In this document: in pieces, positions 1 to 9,663 of the stretch
Position numbering within the stretch: position 1 is the stretch's first letter
Layout: every line of letters starts with the position of its first letter
Source: Fasciola hepatica
Taxonomy: Eukaryota; Platyhelminthes; Trematoda; Plagiorchiida; Fasciolidae
Length of the DNA: 64,000 nt
Assembly (NCBI GenBank): GCA_948099385.1
Contig: CANUEZ040000062.1
Span: 3,589,501-3,653,500, forward strand
Direction: 5' to 3'
Made by a program: the position numbers and the translations under genes
The notes under the pieces: generated by a model
Seen by the model: only the letters and a program-made list of their open reading frames with translations
Told to the model about the DNA's origin: nothing
Databases searched by the model: none

Positions 1-1108
1 ACCTTCTAAGTGAGGTCGTACTATAGCCACGTAAATAGGTACGAATACCTCCGGCTTCCGGCAAGACAAAGCTGATCGCAGTCTAAAGAGCTCCCCACGA
101 GCCTTATGCGCGGCAGCGTTGCACTGCTCCGACCATTTGAAGTCACTTTTCATGATGATCCCCAGATCTTACCCTACTGGCTGCCTCTACGGTGAACAGC
201 CCTTGATCATGAGCGACAGTTAGGCTCTCTGTTGTCCTTGACAACAAATGGCTTTTTTGAGCGTTTAGAGGTAAGTCCCATTTGTATGCCCAGTTCAGGA
301 CGGTACCTATTTCCCTGCCCAAGTCCGCCCTACCCTTAGAGCCAACAATCTTCACATCATCCGCAAAAATAAAGCTGGGCGATTGAAGAGTGGATGCTAG
401 GTCATTATTAAATAATAAGAATAGGACCGGGCCTAGGACGGATCCCTGAGGTACACCACTGGTGACGTTCACCAAACTGGAGCACCTGCCCCCCACTTTG
501 ACATAAAGCGTCCTGTGGGAGAGGAAGTCCTCCAGCCACCTATATACTGGCCCACCTATACCGAAAGTCTCCATCTTGCATAGCAAAAGACGATGATTGA
601 CGGAGTCGAACGCCTTGCTAAAGTCGAGGTAGCATACCTCAACCTCCTTACCTTCGTCCAGCCGTCGAGTTACTTCATCTAAGAAGCACAGGAGATTGGT
701 CCGGCAAGATCCATTTTTCAGGAATCCATGCTGCGCCGGGCTTAGCATGAAGTGCTACAGTAAGTGCTGGCAGATATGAGCACGGATGATCTTCTCGAGG
801 ACTTTACAGAGAATGCTAGTTAGGCTTACCGGCCTGTAGTTCTGCACATCCGACTTAGGCCCACTCTTATGTATTGCCACGACTGCCGCGACTTTCCAGT
901 CCTGAGGCAGCTTTCCCTGGTCCAGCTTGGATCTATACAATCTGCATACCGATGGAGCCATGATATCCGCCAACGGCTTGATGATAGGTGGATGAATGCC
1001 ATCTGGGCCCGCTGACTTGTGGCTGTTTAACTCCTGTAGGTACTTACGCACGCATTCCTCTGAGAGATCTAGCTCGTTTAACTGAGGAGGATGCACCAGA
1101 GCCAGATC
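1..1108 (-). pseudogene. LINE copy B, 5'-truncated reverse transcriptase fragment (runs off left edge)
   Basis: This is the RT part of a CR1/Jockey-type non-LTR retrotransposon, which would copy element RNA at a nicked target. Reading right to left, 1258-755 carries the RT N-terminal region (SAGPDGIHPP, then NYRPVSLTSILCKVLEK) and 748-143 carries motif A (CYLDFSKAFDSVNHR), the SGVPQGSVLGP motif and an intact FADD catalytic motif. The sequence is near-identical to LINE D at 37.39-38.48 kb. A TAG at about 749-754 interrupts the frame (the related copy C has Gln there), and the frame shifts near 143. Both lesions are shared with D. The 5' end is abrupt at about 1108, where the 3' tail of copy A begins. 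The 3' end lies outside the window. It cannot encode a working enzyme as it stands. Confidence 0.9.
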
Positions 1109-1431
1109 TGCACAGGACAGGTAATGGCCACGGCCCATCGAGCGTCCAGAAATCCTTCGATGGTATGCACACCAGTTATGCACCCACCACTGCCGAGTGT
1201 ATTTCGTCGAATCCCCGCTAAAAATGAGAAGGAAACGGAAAACCTCATCGCACATCAACTGCGAGAGACATTACGCATCGTGAGCGTTCACTGAGATAGC
1301 ATGCAATGGAGGAAAAAGTCTGTTAAAACCCGTCATCCATCTAGTTGATATTTTCAGGGCTCCCTACAAGGAAAGATCTCGTACCACTTGCGATCAAGGG
1401 CACCTTTGAAGGATTGGACTGTCTTCAGATC
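1109..1431 (-). pseudogene. LINE copy A, 3' part (end of ORF2 and 3' UTR)
   Basis: This is the downstream half of LINE copy A, separated from its upstream half (13445-13941) by the Gypsy insertion. On the minus strand it encodes the last residues of ORF2 (QSFKGALDRKWYEIFPCREP, then stop), matching the end of LINE D at about 38.87-38.93 kb. A 3' UTR of about 230 bases, also alignable to D, follows. The UTR ends with a short GGCC-type hairpin and the shared terminal motif gtcctgtgcag at 1109-1119. Copy B starts directly after that motif. The Gypsy target-site duplication GATC occupies 1428-1431. Confidence 0.9.
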
Positions 1432-1975
1432 TGTAGATACCTGTACTTTTCCGACTTTTTCCATGAATTTCAACTTCCCTTGGTGCGACACTCCTTTGTT
1501 GTACCGACGTTTTAATGTAAAACACACACTCCTTTTGGTCGTCATCACCGCGCAATATAAAAAGGCTGTAAATAAATCTTTCATTCTGGCACGGTCTCGT
1601 CGTCTGGTTTGGAGTGTCTTGGAATCATATCGGTCGGAACTTACTGACTGAAACAAACATTTTAAAAGCTTCAACGGCGTCTCTTGGCACTTCGCTCAAT
1701 ACGATCCTGTTCTGTTCAACGGATGGCTGTCAGACCGAACTGAACGGAAGACATTGGCAGATATTGACTCTTCGGCACTCATCTCCTGATCACAAGAACA
1801 TTGAACAACTGTGAGTTTGAGTCACACCTTTTGTTTCATTTTAATTCCTAATGTACATACCCTTTTGGACTTTTTTATCACCGCACGCTCCTCCGCCCAT
1901 CTTAGTTTGCTAGTGTCGTCTTAGATATTGTTGGCATTCATTTAGTGTACTATATAGACAGAGTAGTACGCTACA
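1432..1975 (+). repeat. Gypsy left LTR (544 bp)
   Basis: Direct repeat of 12902-13444, with TGTAG/CTACA ends. By eye I count about thirteen substitutions and one single-base gap between the two LTRs, roughly 97.5% identity. The differences cluster near both ends, while the central 300 bases are nearly identical. Confidence 0.95.
1556..1576 (+). promoter_or_regulatory. LTR core promoter and polyadenylation signal
   Basis: A strong TATA box (tataaaaag, 1556-1564) is followed seven bases later by aataaa (1571-1576). The same pair occurs in the right LTR at 13026-13046. This is the usual arrangement for Pol II start and 3' processing within one LTR; the assignment rests on sequence match and position only. 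Confidence 0.6.
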
Positions 1976-2085
1976 AAATTGGTGAGCCCAGGTTGTTTTT
2001 CCATCCTTTGACACTAGCTTGATTCTCTTGGTCCAAGTTCCACACCATTCACCTTGTCTGACACCGAATCTATTGACATCCACGC
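1976..2085 (+). other. Gypsy leader with candidate primer-binding site and gag start
   Basis: Immediately after the LTR, ttggtgagcccagg (1979-1992) resembles a tRNA-Trp type primer-binding site but with mismatches, so the primer is uncertain. The gag frame is open from about 2018 and reads SDTESIDIHA up to the BEL insertion at 2086, then resumes at 8790 with VALKLPVFAP. I see no in-frame ATG before this point, so translation must start at a non-ATG codon or the ATG has been lost. Confidence 0.6.
2081..2085 (+). repeat. Target-site duplication of BEL insertion (left copy)
   Basis: CACGC at 2081-2085 is repeated at 8785-8789, directly after the right BEL LTR. Removing the element and one copy restores an open Gypsy gag frame across the site. 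Five bases is the usual duplication size for BEL/Pao elements. Confidence 0.95.
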
Positions 2086-2464
2086 TGTAACAGCCGGTCG
2101 TGGAAAATCCCCTTTTTTCCCTCGCGATTCAGTGTTTTTTCCCAACATCACTTATTTCCATACACTATTGACTTGTCTTTACGAACTGGTTGTTTTTCTG
2201 GACCAATTGTTGTTTGTTCGCGCCCAGAGCGCTATTTTGGCACATCCTTGTTCAGGACCTGCGTGACGCACGTGCTGTCTGCTCACACGCTGCTATTCGG
2301 TTTCTCGTTGTTGAGACTTTGTGATCGTATTATTGAGGTTTGTATATTGTTTACGTCATTGTTTATTTTAATAATCTAGTATCGTAGAATTATCACGGAT
2401 AATCGCCTTCTGATTTCGGGATCCGTTGCGAATTTGGCTACGCATTGCTCAAACGGTCGTAACA
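2086..2464 (+). repeat. BEL/Pao left LTR (379 bp)
   Basis: It matches 8406-8784 with two base differences that I can see (in the C/T run near 2113 and in cactt/cactc near 2153). It has the TGT...ACA ends expected of an LTR. Confidence 0.95.
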
Positions 2465-2506
2465 ATACTCAATAGATCTATTTGGAACGAGGAAAATTCA
2501 CGCAAA

Positions 2507-5500
2507 ATGCCAAGGAAAGGATCAAAGGCAGTCGAACCCGGACAGGAAGTAATACGGCAAGTCTCTGGGGAGGTTTTGGGTACTTATGATTCTTTAGCTA
2601 ATGCTAGATCGCCTAGTCCTGTCAGTGCTAGCTCATGTGTTATTGAAAGCAATATTGATCGTAAGGACGTTGATTTATATAAGCTGAGAATAATAGAACT
2701 AGAGCAACAGTTACTTTCGGCTAGACTACAGGCGCATGAAGCAGAGAAGTGTACACAGAAACAGCGAGAGTATAGGACCAGTGACTTCGACACTTCCGAT
2801 AGGTTAGAGTGCAATAAGGTAGGGAACCCCACGCAGGTCGCCGACTACAAACCACCATCGATCGATCTGCCTAGAGTGGAGTTAACGGTTTTCGACGGGC
2901 GAGCTGAGCAATATTGCAAGTTTGTCAAACAGTTCGAGACGTTCGTTGAAAACAAGGTAAACGACCCTGGGCAAAGGCTTCTTTACCTTACTCACTACTG
3001 CCGAGGCCGAGCAAGAGAAGCTATCGACGGATGCACCATGCTCGATCCAGAACAAGGCTACACAAGGGCAAGAAAGATTCTGAGGGACTTGTTTGGCCAA
3101 CCTTTCAAAGTAGCCCGTAACCTAATAGAGGGCGTGATGGCAGAGGCAAAGAAAACCAAGGGCGACGTCTACACCATGGCCGACCTGGTGATCAAGATGC
3201 AGAACTGCTCAATAGCCCTCGACCATTTAGGTTACAGAGCTGACCTAGACGCCATGCACACTTTGGAAGGCATAGTCCGTCACCTCTCTCCCGAACTACA
3301 GGGTCGGTGGGCGGAAGAAGCTGAACGGATAAGCCGAGGCGACAGAGAAGCCAACTTCGAAGACCGGACTGAATACTTACACAGGCAAACGAAGATAGCT
3401 GACAGCAGATTCGGCCGACTTATCCGGGACAGCAACCGAGCAAACAAGCCCGGTACTAGCCAAGTCCAAACCCCTGTACGGGAACATCCAAAGTACCAGC
3501 CTTGGACCAACACACACGTCATTTCACGAGATGCTACGGCGAAACCAAATTGCAGATCCTGTGGTACTAGCCATGGCCTACCAGAATGCCCCAAGTTCGG
3601 CAACGCCACAATAGACGAACGGTGGGGAATGGCGAGGATGGCAGGAGCATGTTTCATCTGTCTCAACACCACGCACCGGGCAGCAGCCTGTAGAACAAGG
3701 AATCGATGTGGTTACGAGGGCTGCACGGGCAGACACCATCGGCTGCTGCATCAGGCGAGAATAACCATATCCGAGGCGAGTGCCAAGCCCAGCGTGATTT
3801 GCTCAACTTCACAATCTGCCAGTAAACCGGTACGTTTAGGCGTAGTGGCCGTGGGAGTAGTGACTCCGACTGGGATAGCCAAGGCGTTGGCTTTCGTTGA
3901 TAGTGGATCCGACACCACTTTAGTGAAAGAGCGGTTTGCCGACAAACACCAACTGGCTAAAGGTGCGACGTCGTTAGCAGTGAGCACGGTGGGCGGAACA
4001 CAGGTAATGACTGCCGGTAGATTAAGGCTGCAACTCATCTCTCTAGACACTAACGAGGAAATTGAACCAACGGAGGCATTCACGTTAGCGGATCTCCCCA
4101 TGCGAGCACCAAGGTCGGTGAACGCAATCTTGACTCGATGGCCCCACCTGCAGGATGTAACCGTTGTAGACTGGGAAGATGATGAGGTGGATCTCCTCAT
4201 CGGATGCGACGTGCCAGAGGCGCATTGGGTGCTTGACCAAAGAGTGGGCGACCGCCAGGCACCTTATGCCGTACGCACGGCTCTGGGATGGATGTTATAC
4301 GGTCCAGTAGGGGTACGCGGTTCCGTGAATTACTTATCCGCCGAAACGGACCGCATAGAGTATCATCTGCAACGGCTTTATGAAAAGGAGTTTCATGACA
4401 TTGGGGACGAAAGACCGACGTTGTCTCAAGAGGATCACTTCGCTCTACAAACGGTGCGGCAAGGCACTAGAGGCCTCAAAAAACAGTTCGAGGTTCCCCT
4501 CCCATGGCGCACACCGGTCGACCCGTGGACTGACAACAGAAATTATGTTCTCCAACGATTATTACGACTAAAAGAACGCTTCATTCGAGACCAGAATCTG
4601 TGGGAACGATACGCGGATTTGATGAAGCGAAACGAGGACCTCGGTTACGTTGAAAGGGTGCCTGTTAACACCGACAGCAAAAGGGGTATCTGGTATCTGC
4701 CTCACCATCCGGTTATCAACCCCAAGAAACCCAATAAACTGCGCGTGGTTTTCGACTGTGCGGCCAAGTTCCAGGGCAAGTCGTTAAACGATCGCCCACT
4801 ACAGGGGCCTGACTGGACCACACCACTGATCGATGTTCTGTGCCGTTTCAGAGTGGGTAAAGTGGCTTTGTCTGCTGACATTAGGGAAATGTTCCATCAG
4901 GTGAAGATTCCGGTAGGAGAACGAGATGCTTTGCGTTTCCTGTGGTGGGAAGGGAGCGACCGGGACAATGCAGTGGTGAATTATAGAATGACCGTCCACC
5001 CCTTCGGAGCCATATCGTCACCATTTTGTGCCAACTACGCCCTCCGAGAATCAGCGAACAAACATGGCGATCTGGTACATCGGACGGTGGTAGAAAGCGT
5101 CAGCAGGAACTTCTACGTCGACGACTACCTTGGGTCATTCGATGATGTGGAATCAGCTCTAGAACAGTTCAGGGGTCTGACGAGATTGCTGGAAGAGGGT
5201 GGCTTCCATCTAACTAAATGGATGTCGAACGCTTCGGAAGTGCTGAAGGTCATCCCGTATCACGAAAAGGCCGAAAGGGTAAGAGATTTGGACGGCTCTC
5301 CACTTCCTATCGAGCGCACTTTAGGAATACAATGGGACGTGGAAACGGACGATTTTGTTTTCGAACTGAACGTTCCCGAGCTGCCAATAACCCGTCGTGG
5401 CATACTATCTGCCGTCTCAAGTTTGTTCGACCCGCTCGGTTTCGTCTCACCATGGCTGCTACCCGGAAAGATCTTGCTGCAGCGGCTGTGCCGTAAGAAA

Positions 5501-7702
5501 GTTGATTGGGACCAGTCACTGGACCGAGGGGACCGGCTGGACTGGGAGGAATTTTTGAACACCTTGAAGAAATTAGGGGACATAAGAATACCACGATGTT
5601 TGACCCCTGGCCATACGACACGGACTGGAGAACTACATGCCTTTTCCGATGCATCCGAAGTCGGTTATGGAGCTGTGGTTTACGGACGATGGTGCGCAGG
5701 AGATGGACAATATACCACGAGGATCCTGTTCGCCAAAGCCCGCGTTGCTCCACTGAAGTCGGTCTCAATCCCACGCCTTGAACTCAGCGCAGCCGTGTTG
5801 GCAGTCAGGGTGGTGCAAGCTGTGAAGAGATGTTTCGATCTCTACATTTGGTCGGTGAGCTTCTGGACGGATTCAACGATAGTACTTTACTACATTAACA
5901 ACGTACGGAGCCGGTTTAGTACTTTCGTTGCTAACCGGCTCACGATTATCCACGATGAATCGGCCACGCACCAGTGGAGTCATGTCAGGTCTGGCGATAA
6001 TCCGGCCGACCTGTGCTCCCGAGGTGCGAACAACTTCAGGCAACTGGACACGTGGACGAGAGGGCCGAACTTCCTGCAATTGCCCAAACAGGACTGGCCC
6101 GTGTTCGAATTAAAAACCCCTACGGAATTGGAACTGGATATCAAAGGCGTAGTGATAGCAACCAACGTCGTCGAAGCGTCGCCCATTTTATCGCGACTGG
6201 TCAGGTTTTCTTCCTGGATGAAGACGCTTCGTTCGCTAGTTTGGTTAACCAGGTTCAAGATAAGTTTACTAGTCATGAAAGGGCTACGGCCCTCAGGTCG
6301 GATACCGGTCGGCCCGATAGGTCCCGATGAGCTACAAGCGGCAGAGTACGATATTTTCAGAATGATACAACGCGAGGCTTTCGCCCAAGAACTCAAGAGG
6401 GCGGAAGAAGTGGGGCTGACCAATGAAGACATGCCATCTCCAAGAGGCGAGCTGAAGCGTTTAAACCCCAAAATCATCAACGGACTGCTGCGGGTGGATG
6501 GTAGGCTGACCAACGCCCACCTGAACTTCGACACAAAGTATCCTATACTGCTGCCAGCGAGACAACCCGTAGTAGAGCTAATGATTCAACACGTCCACGC
6601 CATTGAGGGACATGCCGGGGAAAGTCACGTGACGAGCGTCATCCGAAAGCGTCTTTGGTTGTTGAGAGGACGAGAGACTGTAAAACGCGTGATCCGACGG
6701 TGTGTGCAATGCAGGAGACGCAATGCCATAGCAGGCAAACAACTCATGGCCCCGCTACCAGAATGCAGGGTAACTACGGGCTGGTGGCCGTTCAGTGACA
6801 CCGGGTTGGACTATTTCGGGCCCTTGTGGGTCAAGTGCGGGAAAAAATTAGAAAAGCGATACGGATGTATCATGACGTGCATGAAATCACGTGCGGTACA
6901 CCTAGAAGTCGCACATTCGATGACGACCGATTCGTTTCTACGGGCCTTGCAAAGATTTATCAACCGAGGAGGCGTACCGGCCGATATATACTCAGATAAT
7001 GGATCGAACTTTGTGGGCGCTCAACGGGAATTGCAGCGTTGGCACAAGAACATAAACAGGGACGAACTGCAGAACCGAACCGTGGCCTACGGCATACGCT
7101 GGCATTTCAACCCCCCACAGGCCAGTCACCGAGGCGGCATATGGGAACGCATGATCCGGTCCGCCAGACGGATATTGCTGTCAATCATGGAGCAGCAGCC
7201 GCCCGACGACGAGACCCTGAACACCGTCATGACTGAGGTGGAGCGAATCCTGAACAACCGCCCCCTGGTTCCAGTATTGAACGGCGACCCCACCCACCTG
7301 GCGCTCACCCCAAACGACTTATTGACGCTAAGGTCGAACGAGGGTTTCCAAGGGCCGGTAAACCTTCGTGGGAGCTACCTCCACGGGTGGAAGCAAGCGA
7401 ATTATCTGGCCAAGGTCTTCTGGAGGCGATGGCTACGGGAGTACCTACCGGCTTTGCAGACTCGACAGAAGTGGCTGGCCAAAACAAGACCATTCAAAGT
7501 TGGGGACGTGGTTATGATCGCCGACGAACGCGCACATTTCAGCGCTTGGTCTTTGGGAGTAGTTACGGAAACCATCAAAAGCACCGACGAAATGATAAGA
7601 ACGGTGAAGGTGAAGACAGCTAACGGAGTGCTCATTCGTGACATACGCAGTATTAACCTACTCGAGAGCGAAGACGGAGGAGCTGATAACCCTGTGGCCT
7701 AG
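2507..7702 (+). CDS. BEL/Pao Gag-Pol polyprotein, intact (1731 aa)
   Basis: A single open frame encodes the structural and enzymatic proteins for reverse transcription and integration. The ATG at 2507 is the first in frame; the open frame extends upstream but without ATG. Domains in order: a charged Gag region; zinc knuckles (CRSCGTSHGLPEC near nt 3550, then CFICLNTTH and CGYEGC near nt 3650-3730); aspartic protease with DSG (Asp about residue 465); RT with YVDD (first Asp about residue 872); RNase H with FSDAS (Asp about 1048); an H2C2 integrase finger (from about 1362); and an integrase core with Asp 1435, Asp 1497 and Glu 1547. The C-terminal segment FKVGDVVMI resembles the domain that ends BEL polyproteins. 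No stop, frameshift or missing catalytic residue is visible, so it could be active. Confidence 0.95.
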   Translation: MPRKGSKAVEPGQEVIRQVSGEVLGTYDSLANARSPSPVSASSCVIESNIDRKDVDLYKLRIIELEQQLLSARLQAHEAEKCTQKQREYRTSDFDTSDRLECNKVGNPTQVADYKPPSIDLPRVELTVFDGRAEQYCKFVKQFETFVENKVNDPGQRLLYLTHYCRGRAREAIDGCTMLDPEQGYTRARKILRDLFGQPFKVARNLIEGVMAEAKKTKGDVYTMADLVIKMQNCSIALDHLGYRADLDAMHTLEGIVRHLSPELQGRWAEEAERISRGDREANFEDRTEYLHRQTKIADSRFGRLIRDSNRANKPGTSQVQTPVREHPKYQPWTNTHVISRDATAKPNCRSCGTSHGLPECPKFGNATIDERWGMARMAGACFICLNTTHRAAACRTRNRCGYEGCTGRHHRLLHQARITISEASAKPSVICSTSQSASKPVRLGVVAVGVVTPTGIAKALAFVDSGSDTTLVKERFADKHQLAKGATSLAVSTVGGTQVMTAGRLRLQLISLDTNEEIEPTEAFTLADLPMRAPRSVNAILTRWPHLQDVTVVDWEDDEVDLLIGCDVPEAHWVLDQRVGDRQAPYAVRTALGWMLYGPVGVRGSVNYLSAETDRIEYHLQRLYEKEFHDIGDERPTLSQEDHFALQTVRQGTRGLKKQFEVPLPWRTPVDPWTDNRNYVLQRLLRLKERFIRDQNLWERYADLMKRNEDLGYVERVPVNTDSKRGIWYLPHHPVINPKKPNKLRVVFDCAAKFQGKSLNDRPLQGPDWTTPLIDVLCRFRVGKVALSADIREMFHQVKIPVGERDALRFLWWEGSDRDNAVVNYRMTVHPFGAISSPFCANYALRESANKHGDLVHRTVVESVSRNFYVDDYLGSFDDVESALEQFRGLTRLLEEGGFHLTKWMSNASEVLKVIPYHEKAERVRDLDGSPLPIERTLGIQWDVETDDFVFELNVPELPITRRGILSAVSSLFDPLGFVSPWLLPGKILLQRLCRKKVDWDQSLDRGDRLDWEEFLNTLKKLGDIRIPRCLTPGHTTRTGELHAFSDASEVGYGAVVYGRWCAGDGQYTTRILFAKARVAPLKSVSIPRLELSAAVLAVRVVQAVKRCFDLYIWSVSFWTDSTIVLYYINNVRSRFSTFVANRLTIIHDESATHQWSHVRSGDNPADLCSRGANNFRQLDTWTRGPNFLQLPKQDWPVFELKTPTELELDIKGVVIATNVVEASPILSRLVRFSSWMKTLRSLVWLTRFKISLLVMKGLRPSGRIPVGPIGPDELQAAEYDIFRMIQREAFAQELKRAEEVGLTNEDMPSPRGELKRLNPKIINGLLRVDGRLTNAHLNFDTKYPILLPARQPVVELMIQHVHAIEGHAGESHVTSVIRKRLWLLRGRETVKRVIRRCVQCRRRNAIAGKQLMAPLPECRVTTGWWPFSDTGLDYFGPLWVKCGKKLEKRYGCIMTCMKSRAVHLEVAHSMTTDSFLRALQRFINRGGVPADIYSDNGSNFVGAQRELQRWHKNINRDELQNRTVAYGIRWHFNPPQASHRGGIWERMIRSARRILLSIMEQQPPDDETLNTVMTEVERILNNRPLVPVLNGDPTHLALTPNDLLTLRSNEGFQGPVNLRGSYLHGWKQANYLAKVFWRRWLREYLPALQTRQKWLAKTRPFKVGDVVMIADERAHFSAWSLGVVTETIKSTDEMIRTVKVKTANGVLIRDIRSINLLESEDGGADNPVA

Positions 7703-8405
7703 TAAACCTTTTTCACACCAGTAATCGAGGTGGATAAAGAAACACCATATATGCCACACAATCTCCGTCAAACACGTTAAGGTGCTCGCGGTCCCTTCGT
7801 TGACATTACAGAAGGTTCTTTCCGATATGTGGTGATGAGTGCGATTCCATTATACATCCCGATACATACACACATGCACGACGCACTCTACATCCCGTAA
7901 ACCCATCATACATGTGACAGTGTTCTTTTTTCGCCTTTTGTTGACGCTACCGAATGCCCCTTGCACATGTGGAAGTAGTGGAGCTCAGGTCACACATGCA
8001 TGCTACATTTACTCGTTTTCTTGCCACGCGGTCTTTTGTTGACATTGCAGAAAGTCCTCCTTTGATGTGTAGTCATAACTGTGATTTCATTGTAACCCCG
8101 GCACACACACACACGCACGCACACACACACACACTCAAGCGCGTACATCCAGGACCGGACGGCCCCGTACGAGGACAACGTCTATGTGACCATTCACGCC
8201 CGCCATCGGTCATTTGGTCTTGTGGAAGATGTAGACTAGCCTCACGTCTATGTAGCCAATGGGTTAGGTGCGACCAGTAGTAGAACGTCGACGACGAGCA
8301 TTAGACGCGCGCACTGACAGCAGGGCCTAGGCAGGTAGGAAGAATCAGTACCTTTATACCGAACCTTTGACTCTGCTAAGGATCCAGGAGGATTTTGGTG
8401 GGCGG
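7703..8405 (+). other. BEL 3' non-coding region with CA microsatellite
   Basis: About 700 bases between the polyprotein stop and the right LTR. It contains an interrupted CA/CACG repeat at about 8100-8134. The stretch before the LTR (8384-8405) is purine-rich and is the likely polypurine tract. I see no coding signal. Confidence 0.7.
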
Positions 8406-8784
8406 TGTAACAGCCGGTCGTGGAAAATCCCCCTTTTTCCCTCGCGATTCAGTGTTTTTTCCCAACATCACTCATTTCCATACACTATTGACTTGTCTTT
8501 ACGAACTGGTTGTTTTTCTGGACCAATTGTTGTTTGTTCGCGCCCAGAGCGCTATTTTGGCACATCCTTGTTCAGGACCTGCGTGACGCACGTGCTGTCT
8601 GCTCACACGCTGCTATTCGGTTTCTCGTTGTTGAGACTTTGTGATCGTATTATTGAGGTTTGTATATTGTTTACGTCATTGTTTATTTTAATAATCTAGT
8701 ATCGTAGAATTATCACGGATAATCGCCTTCTGATTTCGGGATCCGTTGCGAATTTGGCTACGCATTGCTCAAACGGTCGTAACA
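8406..8784 (+). repeat. BEL/Pao right LTR (379 bp)
   Basis: Partner of 2086-2464, the same length with two visible differences. It is followed at once by CACGC (8785-8789), the second copy of the target duplication, and then by the rest of Gypsy gag. Confidence 0.95.
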
Positions 8785-9663
8785 CACGCGGTTGCTCTCA
8801 AACTGCCCGTTTTCGCCCCGACCAACTCTCGAGTGTGGTTTCGGCAAATAGAAGCCGTATTTGCCACTCGACGAATAACGAGCGAGCGCGTGAAATACTC
8901 TCACATTGTTCAAGCACTTCCCTTTGACATCGCCGTTGACGTGGAAGATCTCCTCGATCCCATTCCACCAGAAGCTCCTTACACGAAGCTTAAGGAAGCA
9001 GTCATTCAGCGTACCGGAAAATCGGCCGGAAAAATGCTCCGGGAGCTGTTCACTTCGGTGGAGCTCGGAGCCCAAACTCCGTCCCAGCTTATGCGCCACA
9101 TGCGGTCGCTACTGGCTGGACGGCAAATGGACGACGCCATTTTCAGGGAGATATGGGTTGATAAACTACCTCTCCCGATGCAACAGGTCTTGTCAATGCT
9201 GGAGCACACTACTCCTCTTGACAAAGTTGCACAGCACGCTGACAGAATAATGGAGTGCTACCCGGCTGGTAAACCCTGTGTTCACATGACATCACCCTCC
9301 GAAACCACTCCGACACACGAATCCCCTACGACATTACCAGTTCCTGCCCCAGATCGCCGTGGTGACGTTTCTCGCAGTCCTGATTCCCCACCCCATCACT
9401 CGCATATCGATAAGGACATTACGGACCTAAAAGAAACCGTTCGCATGTTGTGCAATCAGGTCAGTGCAATGTGCAACGCATTTACTACTCATCGTTCTGT
9501 GTCCGCCGAAGTACCTCATCGACCTAGATCACGGTCCAGGAACCGCCGAATACAAACCTGGTGTTGGTACCACCGCACATTCGGCTCCAAGGTACGCCGC
9601 TGTGATCCTCCATGTTCATTGTGCACTTACACCCCACAGTCAAACGACCAGGCCAGCCAGTAA
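8785..9663 (+). pseudogene. Gypsy (CsRn1-type) gag, main part after the BEL insertion
   Basis: Encodes the capsid and nucleocapsid region of the outer Gypsy element. The frame resumes directly after the BEL right LTR with VALKLPVFAPTNSRVWFRQI, and the first residues lie before the insertion (to 2085). The C-terminus carries CWYHRTFGSKVRRCDPPC (nt 9562-9615), a CX2HX9CX3C finger. This CHCC arrangement is characteristic of CsRn1-type Gag rather than the usual CCHC knuckle. The gag stop (9661-9663) overlaps the start of the protease frame, which lies at -1 relative to gag, so pol was probably expressed by -1 frameshifting. No ATG start is visible. The gene is disrupted by the 6.7-kb insertion. 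Confidence 0.9.

Larger units (their letters stand above)
2086..8784 (+). mobile_element. Complete, apparently intact BEL/Pao LTR retrotransposon (6.7 kb)
   Basis: The element is bounded by 379-bp LTRs (2086-2464 and 8406-8784) that begin TGTAACAGCC and end GTAACA, with a perfect 5-bp target duplication CACGC. One uninterrupted polyprotein (2507-7702) fills most of the interior. A 0.7-kb 3' region (7703-8405) follows; it holds a CA microsatellite and ends in a purine-rich stretch (8384-8405) that could be the polypurine tract. By eye the LTRs differ at only two positions, so this is the youngest insertion in the window. A minus-strand solo LTR of the same family lies at 50391-50768. A primer-binding site was not clear; tggaacgagg near 2483 is a weak candidate. 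Confidence 0.96.

Noticed and set aside
2426..2506. Upstream extension of the BEL polyprotein to 2426
   Set aside because: The extension starts at TTG inside the LTR; the first in-frame ATG is at 2507.
3751..4200. Antisense open frames across the BEL and Gypsy polyproteins
   Set aside because: They lie opposite clear sense coding sequence and have no motifs; they are shadows.
8100..8134. CRISPR-like or tandem array
   Set aside because: A simple CA/CACG microsatellite without spacers; the context is eukaryotic.
7990..8280. Open frames across the CA repeat in the BEL 3' region
   Set aside because: Low-complexity frames produced by the microsatellite.
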